A program made the translations under genes and the position numbers. Of a DNA stretch of 64,000 nt, positions 42,024-50,900 are shown piece after piece (position 1 is the first letter of the stretch; each line of letters starts with the position of its first letter). A model generated the notes under the pieces. That model had not been told where the DNA came from. It saw nothing but the letters and a program-made list of their open reading frames with translations, and did not search any database. Source of the stretch: Balneolaceae bacterium UBA7797 (lineage in GTDB: Bacteria > Bacteroidota > Rhodothermia > Balneolales > Balneolaceae); contig DLCN01000014.1 of assembly GCA_002480645.1 (NCBI GenBank), positions 1,166-65,165 of the forward strand, read 5' to 3'.

Positions 42024-42276
42024 GTCATTGCGAGGAGTTTGGTGAGAATGTGGGGAATAGGAGGAATTCGACGCGGCAATCTTGTAGAAAGAGCTAAGGC
42101 TTTGTTGCGGAGATCGCTTTTTTTCGACCTCATCTGTCTTCTCCTTCTCAAGGAGAAGAACTCGTTGATAAGAATTTGAACTATCTAAAAAAAGCCTCCC
42201 TCTCCTGAATCAGGTGAGGGAACGAGGGAGAGGTCGATACAAAACTAATAAATAAAAAAAGTCTCCTTACGATGAC
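42024..42276. repeat. REP-like palindrome copy 1 with nested element
   Basis: The outer arms GTCATTGCGAGGAG and CTCCTTACGATGAC are inverted repeats (11 of 14). Inside are GACGCGGCAATCTTG and GGAGATCGCTT. Between 42125 and 42236 a nested 112-base element with CGACCTC / GAGGTCG ends interrupts the palindrome. Inner stems such as CTTCTCCTT / AAGGAGAAG are visible. Confidence 0.8.
42125..42236. repeat. Nested palindromic element, copy 1
   Basis: A 112-base element ending in inverted CGACCTC and GAGGTCG, with the internal stems TTCTCCTTCTC ... AAGGAGAA and CCTCCCTCTCCTGA ... GAGGGAACGAGGGAGAGG. A second copy of the same length is at 42579-42690, differing at few positions. Confidence 0.75.
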
Positions 42277-42306
42277 GGACGTTGTCTTGGTTATTTATGT
42301 AAGTGG

Positions 42307-42453
42307 GTCATTGCGAGGAGCTTAGTATGAATGATTGGGTTGAGGAAGAATTCGACGCGGCAATCTTGTGGGATAGGATGAGGCTTTGTTATGGAGATCG
42401 CTTCGTCGATTAAAATGTGATCAGGTAATGTAAATGAGTCTCCTCGCGATGAC
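42307..42453. repeat. REP-like palindrome copy 2 without nested element
   Basis: A 147-base copy with outer arms GTCATTGCGAGGAG and CTCCTCGCGATGAC. It keeps GACGCGGCAATCTTG and GGAGATCGCTTCGTCG, the undisturbed form of the site that carries the nested element in copies 1 and 3. Confidence 0.8.
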
Positions 42454-42477
42454 GGGTGTTATTTTTTGGGTTGTGTG

Positions 42478-42730
42478 GTCATTGCGAGGAGTTTGGTGCG
42501 AATGTGAGGATGAGCGAGTACTCGACGCGGCAATCTTGTTGGAGAAGCTGGGGCTGTGTTACGGAGATCGCTTTTTTTCGACCTCATCTGTCTTCTCTTT
42601 CTCAAGGAGAAGAACTCGTTGATAAGGACTTGAACTATCTAAAAAAAGCCTCCCTCTCCTGAATCAGGAGAGGGAACGAGGGAGAGGTCGATACAAAGCT
42701 TGTAAATAAATCAAGCCTCCTCGCTATGAT
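42478..42730. repeat. REP-like palindrome copy 3 with nested element
   Basis: A 253-base copy, exactly as long as copy 1, with outer arms GTCATTGCGAGGAG and CTCCTCGCTATGAT. The internal GACGCGGCAATCTTG is kept. The nested 112-base element is at 42579-42690. Confidence 0.8.
42579..42690. repeat. Nested palindromic element, copy 2
   Basis: The second 112-base element with CGACCTC / GAGGTCG ends, placed at the same position within its host palindrome as copy 1. It is nearly identical to 42125-42236. Confidence 0.75.
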
Positions 42731-42861
42731 GGTTTTACTTCCATCCGGCGGCAAAGATTCTCCTAAACTTCTGCTTACAGAACTTGTTTTTTGGGCGATT
42801 TACCCCGATTCTTAGCCACATCCACGCAAGGCTGTCAATCTTATAACATCGATCCTTAAAT

Positions 42862-44244
42862 ATGCTGTTTCAGCTCATAAAACCGGAATTCCACGAGCTC
42901 ATTGAGTCGAAAGACTGGGTTGGGCTGAAGGAAGCACTCACTGATGTGCCACCGGCAGATATTGCTGAGTTATTGGTTGAGCTGGAAGGGGATGCCGCAG
43001 TTGTTGTATTCCGACTATTGAAAAAACCGGTTGCGGCCGACGTTTTTGCGGAACTACCAACTGGAAAGGGAGTGGAGCTGCTGGAGTTATTCAATAAACA
43101 GCAGCTAAGCGATGTGATGGGCAATCTCGAGCCGGATGAGCAGGTTGCGCTCATGGAGGAGCTACCGGGTCACCTTACCCAGCTGGTAATGAATTCCATG
43201 AAACCCGATGATCAGAAGCAGATCAAAAAATTACTGGGGTACCCGGAAGATTCAGTCGGTCGTTTGATGACCCCGAGATATGTTCGGATAAAATCGGAGT
43301 GGACGATTGATCGTGCTATGGCTCATATCAGAAAATATGCCGAGATCGCGGAAACTTTGAATGTGATCTATGTAGTGGATGACCGTGAACATCTGATCGA
43401 TGACCTCAGGATCACGCAGATCATTGTTGCTGAGCCAAAGGATACCATCTCCACTCTAATGGATTCCTCATTTAATGCATTATCAGTATATGATGATCAG
43501 GAAGAAGCAGTGAAAATGCTTGCCAAGTATGACCGTGTGGCTCTTCCAGTGGTTGATTCAGATGGGGTTTTGGTTGGAATTGTTACCGTTGATGATGTGA
43601 TCGATGTGGCGGAAGAAGAAACCACTGAGGATATGCAGAAAATGGCTGCGATGGATGCCCTCGACGATTACTATTCCCAGACCGCGATCTTTAACATGGT
43701 GAAGAAGCGATTGGGCTGGCTGATCGTGTTATTTATTGGACAGATACTTACCGCGGTGACCATGGGCTCATATGAAGAATTATTGAGTAAAGTGGTGTTT
43801 CTGTCCTTTTTTGTGCCACTTATCATTTCAAGTGGAGGTAATTCCGGAGCGCAGGCAGCCACTCTGATCATCCGTGCACTGGCGACCGATGACATCAAAT
43901 TCGAAGACTGGAAAAAGGTGTTCCTGCGAGAGCTTACTTCCGGGCTAATCCTGGGGTTATTTATTGGAATTTTAGGATTCGTGACGTTGATCATCTGGGA
44001 GTTAATGCTGGGTGATCCTATGAACATGGAAACCATTCTTACAGCCACAGTCGTTGGGGCCAGTTTATTCTGCATTGTGTTGTTTGGAAATTTTGTGGGT
44101 TCCATGTTACCCTTTGTATTATCCAAATTGGGTTTGGATCCGGCAGTTTCCTCAACTCCTTTTGTTGCAACCATAATGGATGTAAGCGGAATCATTATAT
44201 ATTTTACGATCGCTATCACAGTGTTGAGCGGTATTTTATTATAA
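42862..44244 (+). CDS. mgtE: Magnesium transporter MgtE
   Basis: Inner-membrane magnesium channel. It has an N-terminal superhelical domain (LVELEGDAAVVVFRLLKK), two CBS domains around residues 140-250 (VGRLMTPRYVRI, LPVVDSDGVLVGIVTVDDVIDV) and five membrane helices with the pore signature FFVPLIISSGGNSGAQAATL, VVGASLFCIVLFGNFVGSMLPF. The 460-residue length is standard. MgtE channels are regulated by Mg binding to the CBS region. It follows the repeat-rich region and precedes thyA by 19 bases. Confidence 0.96.
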   Translation: MLFQLIKPEFHELIESKDWVGLKEALTDVPPADIAELLVELEGDAAVVVFRLLKKPVAADVFAELPTGKGVELLELFNKQQLSDVMGNLEPDEQVALMEELPGHLTQLVMNSMKPDDQKQIKKLLGYPEDSVGRLMTPRYVRIKSEWTIDRAMAHIRKYAEIAETLNVIYVVDDREHLIDDLRITQIIVAEPKDTISTLMDSSFNALSVYDDQEEAVKMLAKYDRVALPVVDSDGVLVGIVTVDDVIDVAEEETTEDMQKMAAMDALDDYYSQTAIFNMVKKRLGWLIVLFIGQILTAVTMGSYEELLSKVVFLSFFVPLIISSGGNSGAQAATLIIRALATDDIKFEDWKKVFLRELTSGLILGLFIGILGFVTLIIWELMLGDPMNMETILTATVVGASLFCIVLFGNFVGSMLPFVLSKLGLDPAVSSTPFVATIMDVSGIIIYFTIAITVLSGILL

Positions 44245-44263
44245 CTTTAAAACAACTTGCGAA

Positions 44264-45112
44264 ATGAAGGTTTATCTCGATCTGGTAAAGAATGTACTTG
44301 AGAACGGTGTAAGAAAAGAAAACAGAACCGGAACTGATACGATCTCCAGTTTTGCGGAATTTTATAAAGTTGATCTATCTGAAGGGTTTCCCTTACTTAC
44401 CACAAAAAAAGTATTCTTCCGCTCCGTAATTTTTGAATTGTTATGGTATCTGAGAGGTGAAGATCACATTAAGTGGCTCAGAGACGAAAATAATGTACAT
44501 ATCTGGGATGCATGGGCAGATGAAGATGGGTATGTAGGGCCGATCTATCCGGTATTATGGAGAAAATTTCCTTATCTCGAGAAAGAAGTGATTCAGATGG
44601 AAGGAAATGCTGGCTTGATCGAGCGTGAAGCATGGGTACGCAAAGAATTTGATCAGGTTCAAAGAGCCATTGAACTATTGAAGACCAATCCTAACAGTCG
44701 TCGTATTGTGGTGAGCGCCTGGCATCCTGGCTTATTGGGTGAAATGAAACTACCGCCATGCCATATCATGTATATTTTTAATGTGGCAGATGGCAAACTT
44801 AACTGCCATTTAACCCAGCGTTCAGGGGATATTGCCCTTGGTATTCCATTCAATCTGGCTTGTTATTCTGCTCTTACCATGGCCATTGCTCAGGAAGTTG
44901 GTCTGGAACCCGGTACCTTCGCCCATACCATCGTTGATGCACATATTTATGTAAATCACGTGGATGGACTGAAAGAACAGCTTAAACGGGAACCAAAGGC
45001 ATTACCTACTTTAAAGATCGCAGATAAACCGGTAGATGAACTTGGATTTGATGATTTTACGCTGGAAGGCTATGACCCGGATCCGGTTATCAAATTTGAG
45101 GTTGCGGTATGA
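44264..45112 (+). CDS. thyA: Thymidylate synthase
   Basis: Methylates dUMP to dTMP with methylene-tetrahydrofolate. The catalytic Cys lies in LPPCHIMYIFNVADGKL; RTGTDTISSF, WDAWADEDGYVGPIYP, NSRRIVVSAWHPG and QRSGDIALGIPFN are conserved. At 282 residues it is longer than the E. coli enzyme (264) because of an insertion of about 14 residues after the LWRKFP segment. That segment reads YPVLWR where YGKQWR is usual. The functional Arg and Trp are kept. It overlaps folA by four bases (ATGA). Confidence 0.93.
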   Translation: MKVYLDLVKNVLENGVRKENRTGTDTISSFAEFYKVDLSEGFPLLTTKKVFFRSVIFELLWYLRGEDHIKWLRDENNVHIWDAWADEDGYVGPIYPVLWRKFPYLEKEVIQMEGNAGLIEREAWVRKEFDQVQRAIELLKTNPNSRRIVVSAWHPGLLGEMKLPPCHIMYIFNVADGKLNCHLTQRSGDIALGIPFNLACYSALTMAIAQEVGLEPGTFAHTIVDAHIYVNHVDGLKEQLKREPKALPTLKIADKPVDELGFDDFTLEGYDPDPVIKFEVAV

Positions 45113-45597
45113 TCATAACCCTGATCGCTGCTCATGACCCGAATCTTCTGATCGGTGCCAATGGAGAACTTCCCTGGAGATATCCGGAGGATCTCAAACA
45201 CTTTAAAGCGAAAACTCTGGGGAAACCGATCCTGATGGGGAGAGGTGTCTTTGAAGAATTGAATGAAAAGCCACTTCCCGGCAGAGAGAATATCGTGCTA
45301 TCAACCAGTAAAACTTATGAGCACGTACCTACCTATTCATCGATAGATAACGCACTTAAAGACATCGATGTGCCGGAGTTAATGGTGATAGGTGGTGGAA
45401 AGGTCTACGAGCAACTGCTTGACTCTGCGGACAAACTCATCATCACTTTGATACACAAAGAATTCGAAGGAGATACCTATTTCCCGGAGTATAGAGACAA
45501 AATTGGCACAGAATGGGTGGAAGTAAGTAAAGAAGAAACAGAGGAATTGAGCTTTATCGAATACCAACGGGTAGCTTCAAATTCTAACCTTAATTAG
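45109..45597 (+). CDS. folA: Dihydrofolate reductase
   Basis: Regenerates tetrahydrofolate, the co-substrate used by thymidylate synthase. IAAHDPNLLIGANGELPWRYPEDLKHF carries the N-terminal signature (the conserved LPW and acidic residue), PILMGRGVFEEL the NADPH site, and VIGGGKVYEQLL the GG motif. The 162-residue length is standard. Its start overlaps the thyA stop, a tight functional pairing. Confidence 0.95.
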   Translation: MIITLIAAHDPNLLIGANGELPWRYPEDLKHFKAKTLGKPILMGRGVFEELNEKPLPGRENIVLSTSKTYEHVPTYSSIDNALKDIDVPELMVIGGGKVYEQLLDSADKLIITLIHKEFEGDTYFPEYRDKIGTEWVEVSKEETEELSFIEYQRVASNSNLN

Positions 45598-45655
45598 CGA
45601 TTCTTAACAACGTGATCTGTGCATTACCCTTATTTTTTTGGGAAAGGGTAATTAC

Positions 45656-47974
45656 GTGAATACAAGCTTCAATATAATTCTGGGTCTGACTTCGTCTGAG
45701 ATTCTTGTGGGTCTCATAGTAGCCATTGTTACGTTTGTGATCACCTACCAGATCTTATCCAGACGAACTGGCCGAAAGAGAAATCAATTTCTTATAGACT
45801 CTCTGGTAAATGAACAGGAGCAATACATATTGTTTCTCGACTTTGATTCCAGAGTAGTACTTGCTAATAAAAGTTTTGAAGAATTATCAGGCATTCCTTC
45901 ACAGAAAATGACGGGTCATAAACTGGAAGATCTTCAGGTTCCCAGAGATGTGATCGATGCTTTTCTCTACAATAATCATAAATTAGAGAAAGGCTATTCT
46001 ACTACCATTACCTATAGTCCCAGAATCCGGTTGAACAAAGAAACCCGTTGGCTTCAGATTCAAAAAAGAAGTCTGGTTCTCGATAATCCGGATATGACCT
46101 ATATTCTGATCGTAGCCTCTGATATTTCGGAAAAGAAGCATGTTGAGCAACAGCTATCCATCTCAAAAACAGAATATCAGCAGTTAGTAGAATCTGCACA
46201 GGATATTATTTATCGCACTGATCTGAAGGGAAATTTTCTGTATGTGAATTCTATCGTAAGTAGCATTTTAGGCTACAGCGAAGAGGAATTTGTTCGCATG
46301 AACTTCTTTGATCTTGTTGTAGAGGACGACAAACAACGTGTGAAGGAGTATTACCGGGAGATCTATGAAGACCAGGCTGAAAATTATCTGGAATTCAGAA
46401 TGAGTACAAAATCCGGTAAGACACGTTGGATGGGGCAGTCGATCTCATTCATCCGGGATAATGGTATTGTGGTTGGTTTTCAATCGGTATGTCGTGATAT
46501 ATCCAACATGAAGGAAGCTGAGAATAAGCTTACTCAGGCTAAAGAGTTAGCGGAAGCCGCCAGTTTAACCAAATCACAGTTTATAGCCAGTCTGTCGCAT
46601 GAATTCAGAACTCCGCTGAACTCTATTCTCGGTTATGCGCAGATCATGAAACGCAGTGACTCTATTTCGGAGGACGAAAAAGCTCATGTAGGCGCTATAA
46701 GCAAAGCAGGTGAGCAATTATTAGGGATGGTAAATGAGATCATTGAGCTCTCTGCCTTAGATTCGAACAAAACGAAACTGGATCCGGAGCTCATAGAGCT
46801 GAAACCATTCTTTGAGAATCTGAATGAATCCTTCAAAAGAAAAGCCGCTGATAAACATCTTGAATACATCTGCACCTATTCAGATCTGCCCGATATCATT
46901 GAAGTAGATGTGGAGAAAGTCTCAACCATTTTAAAGAATCTGTTAGATAATGCGATCAAGTTTACTGATACCGGTGCAATACGCTTGTCCATGGAAATAT
47001 CAGGGGATGAAGTCAATGATCAGCATGAATTACAGATTACAGTACAGGATTCGGGTATTGGGATAAGTGAAGAGAATCTGTCGCTGGTGTATGAACCATT
47101 CTGGCAACAGGATTCAGTTAAATACAACGGTACCGGTTTAGGTCTTACACTCACCAAACGATTCGCTGAATTCATGGGCGGAAGCATTGAGGTAGAGAGT
47201 CAGGAGATGAGGGGAACCAAAGTAAGTGTCAGAATCCCAATAAATATTCCATTCGTTAGTACTGAGCAAACCAGCCCCGTTTCAGAAACAACCTTGTTGC
47301 CGGATAGCGGGAAAGGCAAGATCCGGGTGCTTATTGTCGATGATGTGGAAGCAAACCGAACGCTTACCAGAATAATTGTTCGGGAAAGAGAATTCGATTT
47401 CAGAGAAGCAAATAATGGAAAACAAGCCGTTGAAACTTGTACCGAATACAAGCCCCATATTGTTTTAATGGACATCAACATGCCGGTAATGAATGGAATA
47501 GAGGCTATGTTACGAATTCGCTCTATGGAAAAAGCGGGTCAACGAATACCTATAGTTGCGATCACCGCCGGAGGCTTGTTGGCAGATAAGAAAGAGCTGT
47601 TGGCTCAAGGGTTCACTGATTACCTCTTAAAACCGTTTAAGGAAGAACAACTCATTGAAACGATCAAACGTTATACCGAACCTCAGTTCCATATTTCTTC
47701 CGGTAGCAAAGAAATTGATAAAGAGTCTCCGATTACTTTTAAGGATGTGTATCGGTTTATTGAAGGATTAGATGAAAAAAGTAAGCAAATGATCGAAGAG
47801 GCCCTGCATTTACAGGATTTTGAGCTGATCTCTAACTTACCTGATGTACTGGGAATGGATGCCAATGAAAGTGATCCGAGTCTTGCTAAACTGGTCAGTG
47901 CCGCAAACGATTATGACTATCTGTTCATCGTTAAACTATTGAAAGAGATCAGGGAAAAAGACCTTAGATCGTGA
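45656..47974 (+). CDS. PAS-containing hybrid histidine kinase/response regulator
   Basis: About 772 residues from the GTG at 45656. This start is favoured over a TTG at 45638 because AAAGGG lies seven bases before it. An N-terminal membrane helix (VGLIVAIVTFVITYQIL) is followed by two PAS domains (about 50-160 and 180-290). Next are the HisKA domain with the phosphoacceptor His in SLSHEFRTPLN, the HATPase domain (NLLDNAIKFTDTG, GTGLGLTLTKR) and a receiver domain (RVLIVDDVEANRTL, HIVLMDINMPVMNG with the phosphoacceptor Asp). The C-terminal tail of about 90 residues is helical. No partner output protein is adjacent. The 3' end overlaps the convergent HD gene by 11 bases. Confidence 0.93.
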   Translation: MNTSFNIILGLTSSEILVGLIVAIVTFVITYQILSRRTGRKRNQFLIDSLVNEQEQYILFLDFDSRVVLANKSFEELSGIPSQKMTGHKLEDLQVPRDVIDAFLYNNHKLEKGYSTTITYSPRIRLNKETRWLQIQKRSLVLDNPDMTYILIVASDISEKKHVEQQLSISKTEYQQLVESAQDIIYRTDLKGNFLYVNSIVSSILGYSEEEFVRMNFFDLVVEDDKQRVKEYYREIYEDQAENYLEFRMSTKSGKTRWMGQSISFIRDNGIVVGFQSVCRDISNMKEAENKLTQAKELAEAASLTKSQFIASLSHEFRTPLNSILGYAQIMKRSDSISEDEKAHVGAISKAGEQLLGMVNEIIELSALDSNKTKLDPELIELKPFFENLNESFKRKAADKHLEYICTYSDLPDIIEVDVEKVSTILKNLLDNAIKFTDTGAIRLSMEISGDEVNDQHELQITVQDSGIGISEENLSLVYEPFWQQDSVKYNGTGLGLTLTKRFAEFMGGSIEVESQEMRGTKVSVRIPINIPFVSTEQTSPVSETTLLPDSGKGKIRVLIVDDVEANRTLTRIIVREREFDFREANNGKQAVETCTEYKPHIVLMDINMPVMNGIEAMLRIRSMEKAGQRIPIVAITAGGLLADKKELLAQGFTDYLLKPFKEEQLIETIKRYTEPQFHISSGSKEIDKESPITFKDVYRFIEGLDEKSKQMIEEALHLQDFELISNLPDVLGMDANESDPSLAKLVSAANDYDYLFIVKLLKEIREKDLRS

Positions 47975-49214
47975 TGTCTTTCAGATGTACGCAATAATGA
48001 CGTACAACGGGCTCGGTTAATGCAATAATATTTCGGGTATCCGCTGCTTTAGAGAATTCAATGGCTTTTTCATTTTCCAGGATCCAGATACTTTCATTTT
48101 TATATTTATATGCTTCAGAATGGATCCTTTCAAAGCTGTAATAATAGGATAGCTCATCATCGGTGCCAGAAATCCCAAGTTTCTTAAGCACTTTCTTCGT
48201 TTTTTCATGCACTTTCTGTCGGAATTCAGAATTTGGTTCTCTGTCTAAGAAGGTAGTTCTGAAGAGTGTGCGGTTCAGGAAGCGGGTACTCAGGTCTGCC
48301 AGGATTGGATCGGTACAATCTTTCCAGGCTTTGATGTTCTGGTATATATCGTAGTCATCCAGCGAGGTATAAAGGTCTATGGTCTTTCTGGAGATACTCT
48401 TTTTGGCTGATGGAGCTTCTTTGAGGAAATATTCCAGATTTCTGGATGGGAAAGGAATATTTTTTCCGTCTTTGATCAGTTCTGTTACCCGATTAAAGAT
48501 GTGTCGGATCAGTATATCGGCACTTAGCACCGTTTTATGAAGATATACCTGCATGTACATTAACCGGCGGGCAATGATATAATTTTCTATGGCATAGATC
48601 CCCTTCTTTTCAATGACGATGTTGCCATTGAAAACACGCATGGTTTTCAGAATTCGGTTAATCCCGACGGTTCCTTCAGAAACTCCGGTAAAGAAACTAT
48701 CTCTCCGAAGGTAATCCAGTCGATCAAGATCCAGTTGTGAGGAAACCAGCTGGTGCAGGAATTTTTTAGGATATTGATCGGTAAAAATCTCGATCGCTGT
48801 GTCGAGGGCTCCATCAAGTTGTTTGTTGAGCTCTTTCATGATGGCGAGGCTCATCATCTCGTGATTGAAATTCTTGATCAGCGAATGTTCAAGAGTGTGA
48901 GAGAGGGGGCCGTGACCAACATCATGTAATAAGAGAGCAATGATCGTTCCTTCAAATTCTTTTTCACTGATGGTGGTGTCTTTTTCCCGCAAATTATTTA
49001 ACACCCGCTGACCCAGTTCCAGAGCACCAATAGCATGGGAGAACCGGGAATGTTCAGCGGCCGGAAATACCAGATACCCCAGTCCCAGCTGCCGGATCCT
49101 TCTGAGACGTTGAACGTAGGGATGATCGATCAGTTTTAATACAGTTCCTTTGGGTACGGTAATAAAACCGTGAATAGGGTCATTGAAGATCTTATATCTG
49201 GTACTTTTATCCAT
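47964..49214 (-). CDS. HD-domain phosphohydrolase (dGTPase-like)
   Basis: A 416-residue HD-superfamily protein. FNDPIHGFITVP and EHSRFSHAIGALELG, LLLHDVGHGPLSHTLEHS and LDLDRLDYLRRDSFFTG give the H...HD...D metal site; the arrangement is like archaeal and bacterial dGTP triphosphohydrolase relatives. The biological substrate is not defined by sequence. It starts one base after the thioesterase stop, so the two are co-transcribed. Confidence 0.92.
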   Translation of the reverse strand: MDKSTRYKIFNDPIHGFITVPKGTVLKLIDHPYVQRLRRIRQLGLGYLVFPAAEHSRFSHAIGALELGQRVLNNLREKDTTISEKEFEGTIIALLLHDVGHGPLSHTLEHSLIKNFNHEMMSLAIMKELNKQLDGALDTAIEIFTDQYPKKFLHQLVSSQLDLDRLDYLRRDSFFTGVSEGTVGINRILKTMRVFNGNIVIEKKGIYAIENYIIARRLMYMQVYLHKTVLSADILIRHIFNRVTELIKDGKNIPFPSRNLEYFLKEAPSAKKSISRKTIDLYTSLDDYDIYQNIKAWKDCTDPILADLSTRFLNRTLFRTTFLDREPNSEFRQKVHEKTKKVLKKLGISGTDDELSYYYSFERIHSEAYKYKNESIWILENEKAIEFSKAADTRNIIALTEPVVRHYCVHLKDITI

Positions 49215-49215
49215 T

Positions 49216-49653
49216 TCAGTCTTTCTCTACCATGTAGGCGTCAATATCAGCAATTTCGGGAATACGTTCAGGTCGTTGCGTATTCAGATTGAACCATACC
49301 CCTTTGGTGAGGGCAACAGAGAGTAATTGGTGGCTGTCAGCGTCATAGATGGCTTGTAAGGCCTCAATAGATGAATTACCAACTTCGGTACACCCACTAC
49401 CAATAAGGAGCTTAGAAGGGTAAATTATGGGCTTTAAATACTCAATGGTACATTTAACAAGAACGAAGGATTTCTTCTCCTCTAATCCTTTTATAAACTC
49501 AGGGATCGTAGTAATAAAGTTGATCCGGGCTTCTTCAAAATAGGTATTAAATACGGCGTTATTTACATGATTGTTAGTGTCAAGATCCCGGTACCTCACC
49601 TCAACCTCATGCCAGTGATTAAACAGATCTTCAGAATATTTTTTTCGAAACAT
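49216..49653 (-). CDS. Acyl-CoA thioesterase of the 4HBT hotdog-fold family
   Basis: About 145 residues from ATG at 49653 (MFRKKYSEDLFNHWHEVEVRYRD); the longer start at 49707 adds an implausible hydrophobic lead. VEVRYRDLDTNNHVNNAVFNTYFEEARINF is the YbgC/4HBT signature, with the Asp of DLDTNNHVNN as catalytic candidate. The physiological acyl substrate is unknown. It is the first gene of a pair with the HD phosphohydrolase. Confidence 0.88.
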   Translation of the reverse strand: MFRKKYSEDLFNHWHEVEVRYRDLDTNNHVNNAVFNTYFEEARINFITTIPEFIKGLEEKKSFVLVKCTIEYLKPIIYPSKLLIGSGCTEVGNSSIEALQAIYDADSHQLLSVALTKGVWFNLNTQRPERIPEIADIDAYMVEKD

Positions 49654-49769
49654 AGCGATGCTTAAAAGATGAAACTTATAAGAAAAAAGGTGAGTGGAAT
49701 ATATCAATTAGGTTGGTACTCTAAATCTTTATATTAGAGCAAAATTTTAAACAACAATAAAGAAAGAAC

Positions 49770-50849
49770 ATGAGTGATAAAGCTCCAAAATTATTTTTAG
49801 AAGAACTCTTAATGACCCCAAGTCCAACCGGATACGAAAAGCCCGGAGTGGTGGTCTGGAAAAATTATGTTGATCAGTTTGCGGACAAGGTAATGACTGA
49901 TGCCTATGGTTCGTGCGCGGCGAAAATTGAAACCAGTAATGATGTGGCCACCGTGTTACTGGAAGCGCATAGTGATGAGATCGGGATGGTGGTTCAACAC
50001 ATCACAGAGCAGGGATTTATTTATATCAATAAGCTGGGTGGGAGTGATTCTACTATCGCACGTGCTAAGAAAGTTTACATCCACAATAAAAATGGTAGAG
50101 TGGTTGGTGTAACCGGGAACACGGCAATTCACCTTCAGGATGCTAAGAATGGAGGAGGAAAACAACCGGCATGGAAAGACATCTATGTAGATATCGGGGT
50201 GAGTTCTAAAGAAGAAGCGCTGGATCTGGTGCAAGTGGGGGATCCGATCACCTACGCCAGTGATTCAGAATATCTGAACGATGAGATACTTACCGGAAGA
50301 GCGTTAGATAATCGAATTGGTGGCTATATCATAGCTGAAGCTTTGCGACGACTTTCTACCATGAAAAGTAAGTTAAAAGTAAACGTAATGGCTTTAAATG
50401 CGGTACAGGAAGAAGTTGGGGGATTCGGAGCACGTATGATGAGTTACCGTTTTATGCCCGATGTGGCCATTGTGACAGATGTAACGCATGCAACGGATAC
50501 ACCGGGTATCGATCAGAAAGAAAATGGTACCGTGCTGTTAGGAAAAGGTCCGACCATACAGCATGGGGGAGCGAATCATCCTCGTCTGGTGGAATTCATT
50601 GAAACGATCTGTGCCGACAAGGAAATTGATATTCAACACGAAGCTACCAGTGTTAGAACCGGTACAGATACCGATAGTATTTTCTATCAGCAAACCGGAA
50701 TTCCGAGTGCGTTGATCTCTTTACCGCTCAGATACATGCATTCCCCGGTTGAGCTCTGTAATATGAACGACGTGGAAGATCTCATCACCATAATGGTGGA
50801 AACGGTATTAGCAATGCGCCCCGATCAGACCTTCTCAGTTTTCGAGTAG
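49770..50849 (+). CDS. M42-family aminopeptidase
   Basis: A 359-residue dinuclear metalloaminopeptidase. Metal ligands are recognisable: VLLEAHSDEIGM (His), GRALDNRIGGYI (bridging Asp), NAVQEEVGGFGA (Glu pair with the catalytic base), VTDVTHATD (Asp) and LRYMHSPVEL (His). Members remove N-terminal residues from peptides in the cytoplasm. No signal peptide. ATG at 49770 follows a purine-rich AAAGAAAGAA leader. Confidence 0.94.
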   Translation: MSDKAPKLFLEELLMTPSPTGYEKPGVVVWKNYVDQFADKVMTDAYGSCAAKIETSNDVATVLLEAHSDEIGMVVQHITEQGFIYINKLGGSDSTIARAKKVYIHNKNGRVVGVTGNTAIHLQDAKNGGGKQPAWKDIYVDIGVSSKEEALDLVQVGDPITYASDSEYLNDEILTGRALDNRIGGYIIAEALRRLSTMKSKLKVNVMALNAVQEEVGGFGARMMSYRFMPDVAIVTDVTHATDTPGIDQKENGTVLLGKGPTIQHGGANHPRLVEFIETICADKEIDIQHEATSVRTGTDTDSIFYQQTGIPSALISLPLRYMHSPVELCNMNDVEDLITIMVETVLAMRPDQTFSVFE

Positions 50850-50900
50850 ATTCCTGAAATGCATTCTCTTCAAACTATTAATTCTATTATAAGATAAATC

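Larger units (their letters stand above)
41860..42861. other. Gene-free repeat-rich intergenic region
   Basis: This region is one kilobase without a convincing gene between rnc and mgtE. It holds an imperfect hairpin area (about 41909-41994, with repeated CCGTCtga and GGTCAGACGG units), then three REP-like palindromic copies described separately, and about 130 bases ahead of mgtE. Short open frames seen here fall inside the palindromes and are not genes. Confidence 0.7.

Noticed and set aside
42434..42662. Two short plus-strand frames in the repeat region
   Set aside because: They lie entirely inside the REP-like palindromes and translate the repeat.
42024..42730. Possible CRISPR array
   Set aside because: The three repeats are long palindromes of unequal length (147 and 253 bases) and not short direct repeats with uniform spacers; no cas gene is present.
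43671..44219. A 182-codon minus-strand frame inside mgtE
   Set aside because: Antisense shadow of conserved membrane helices.
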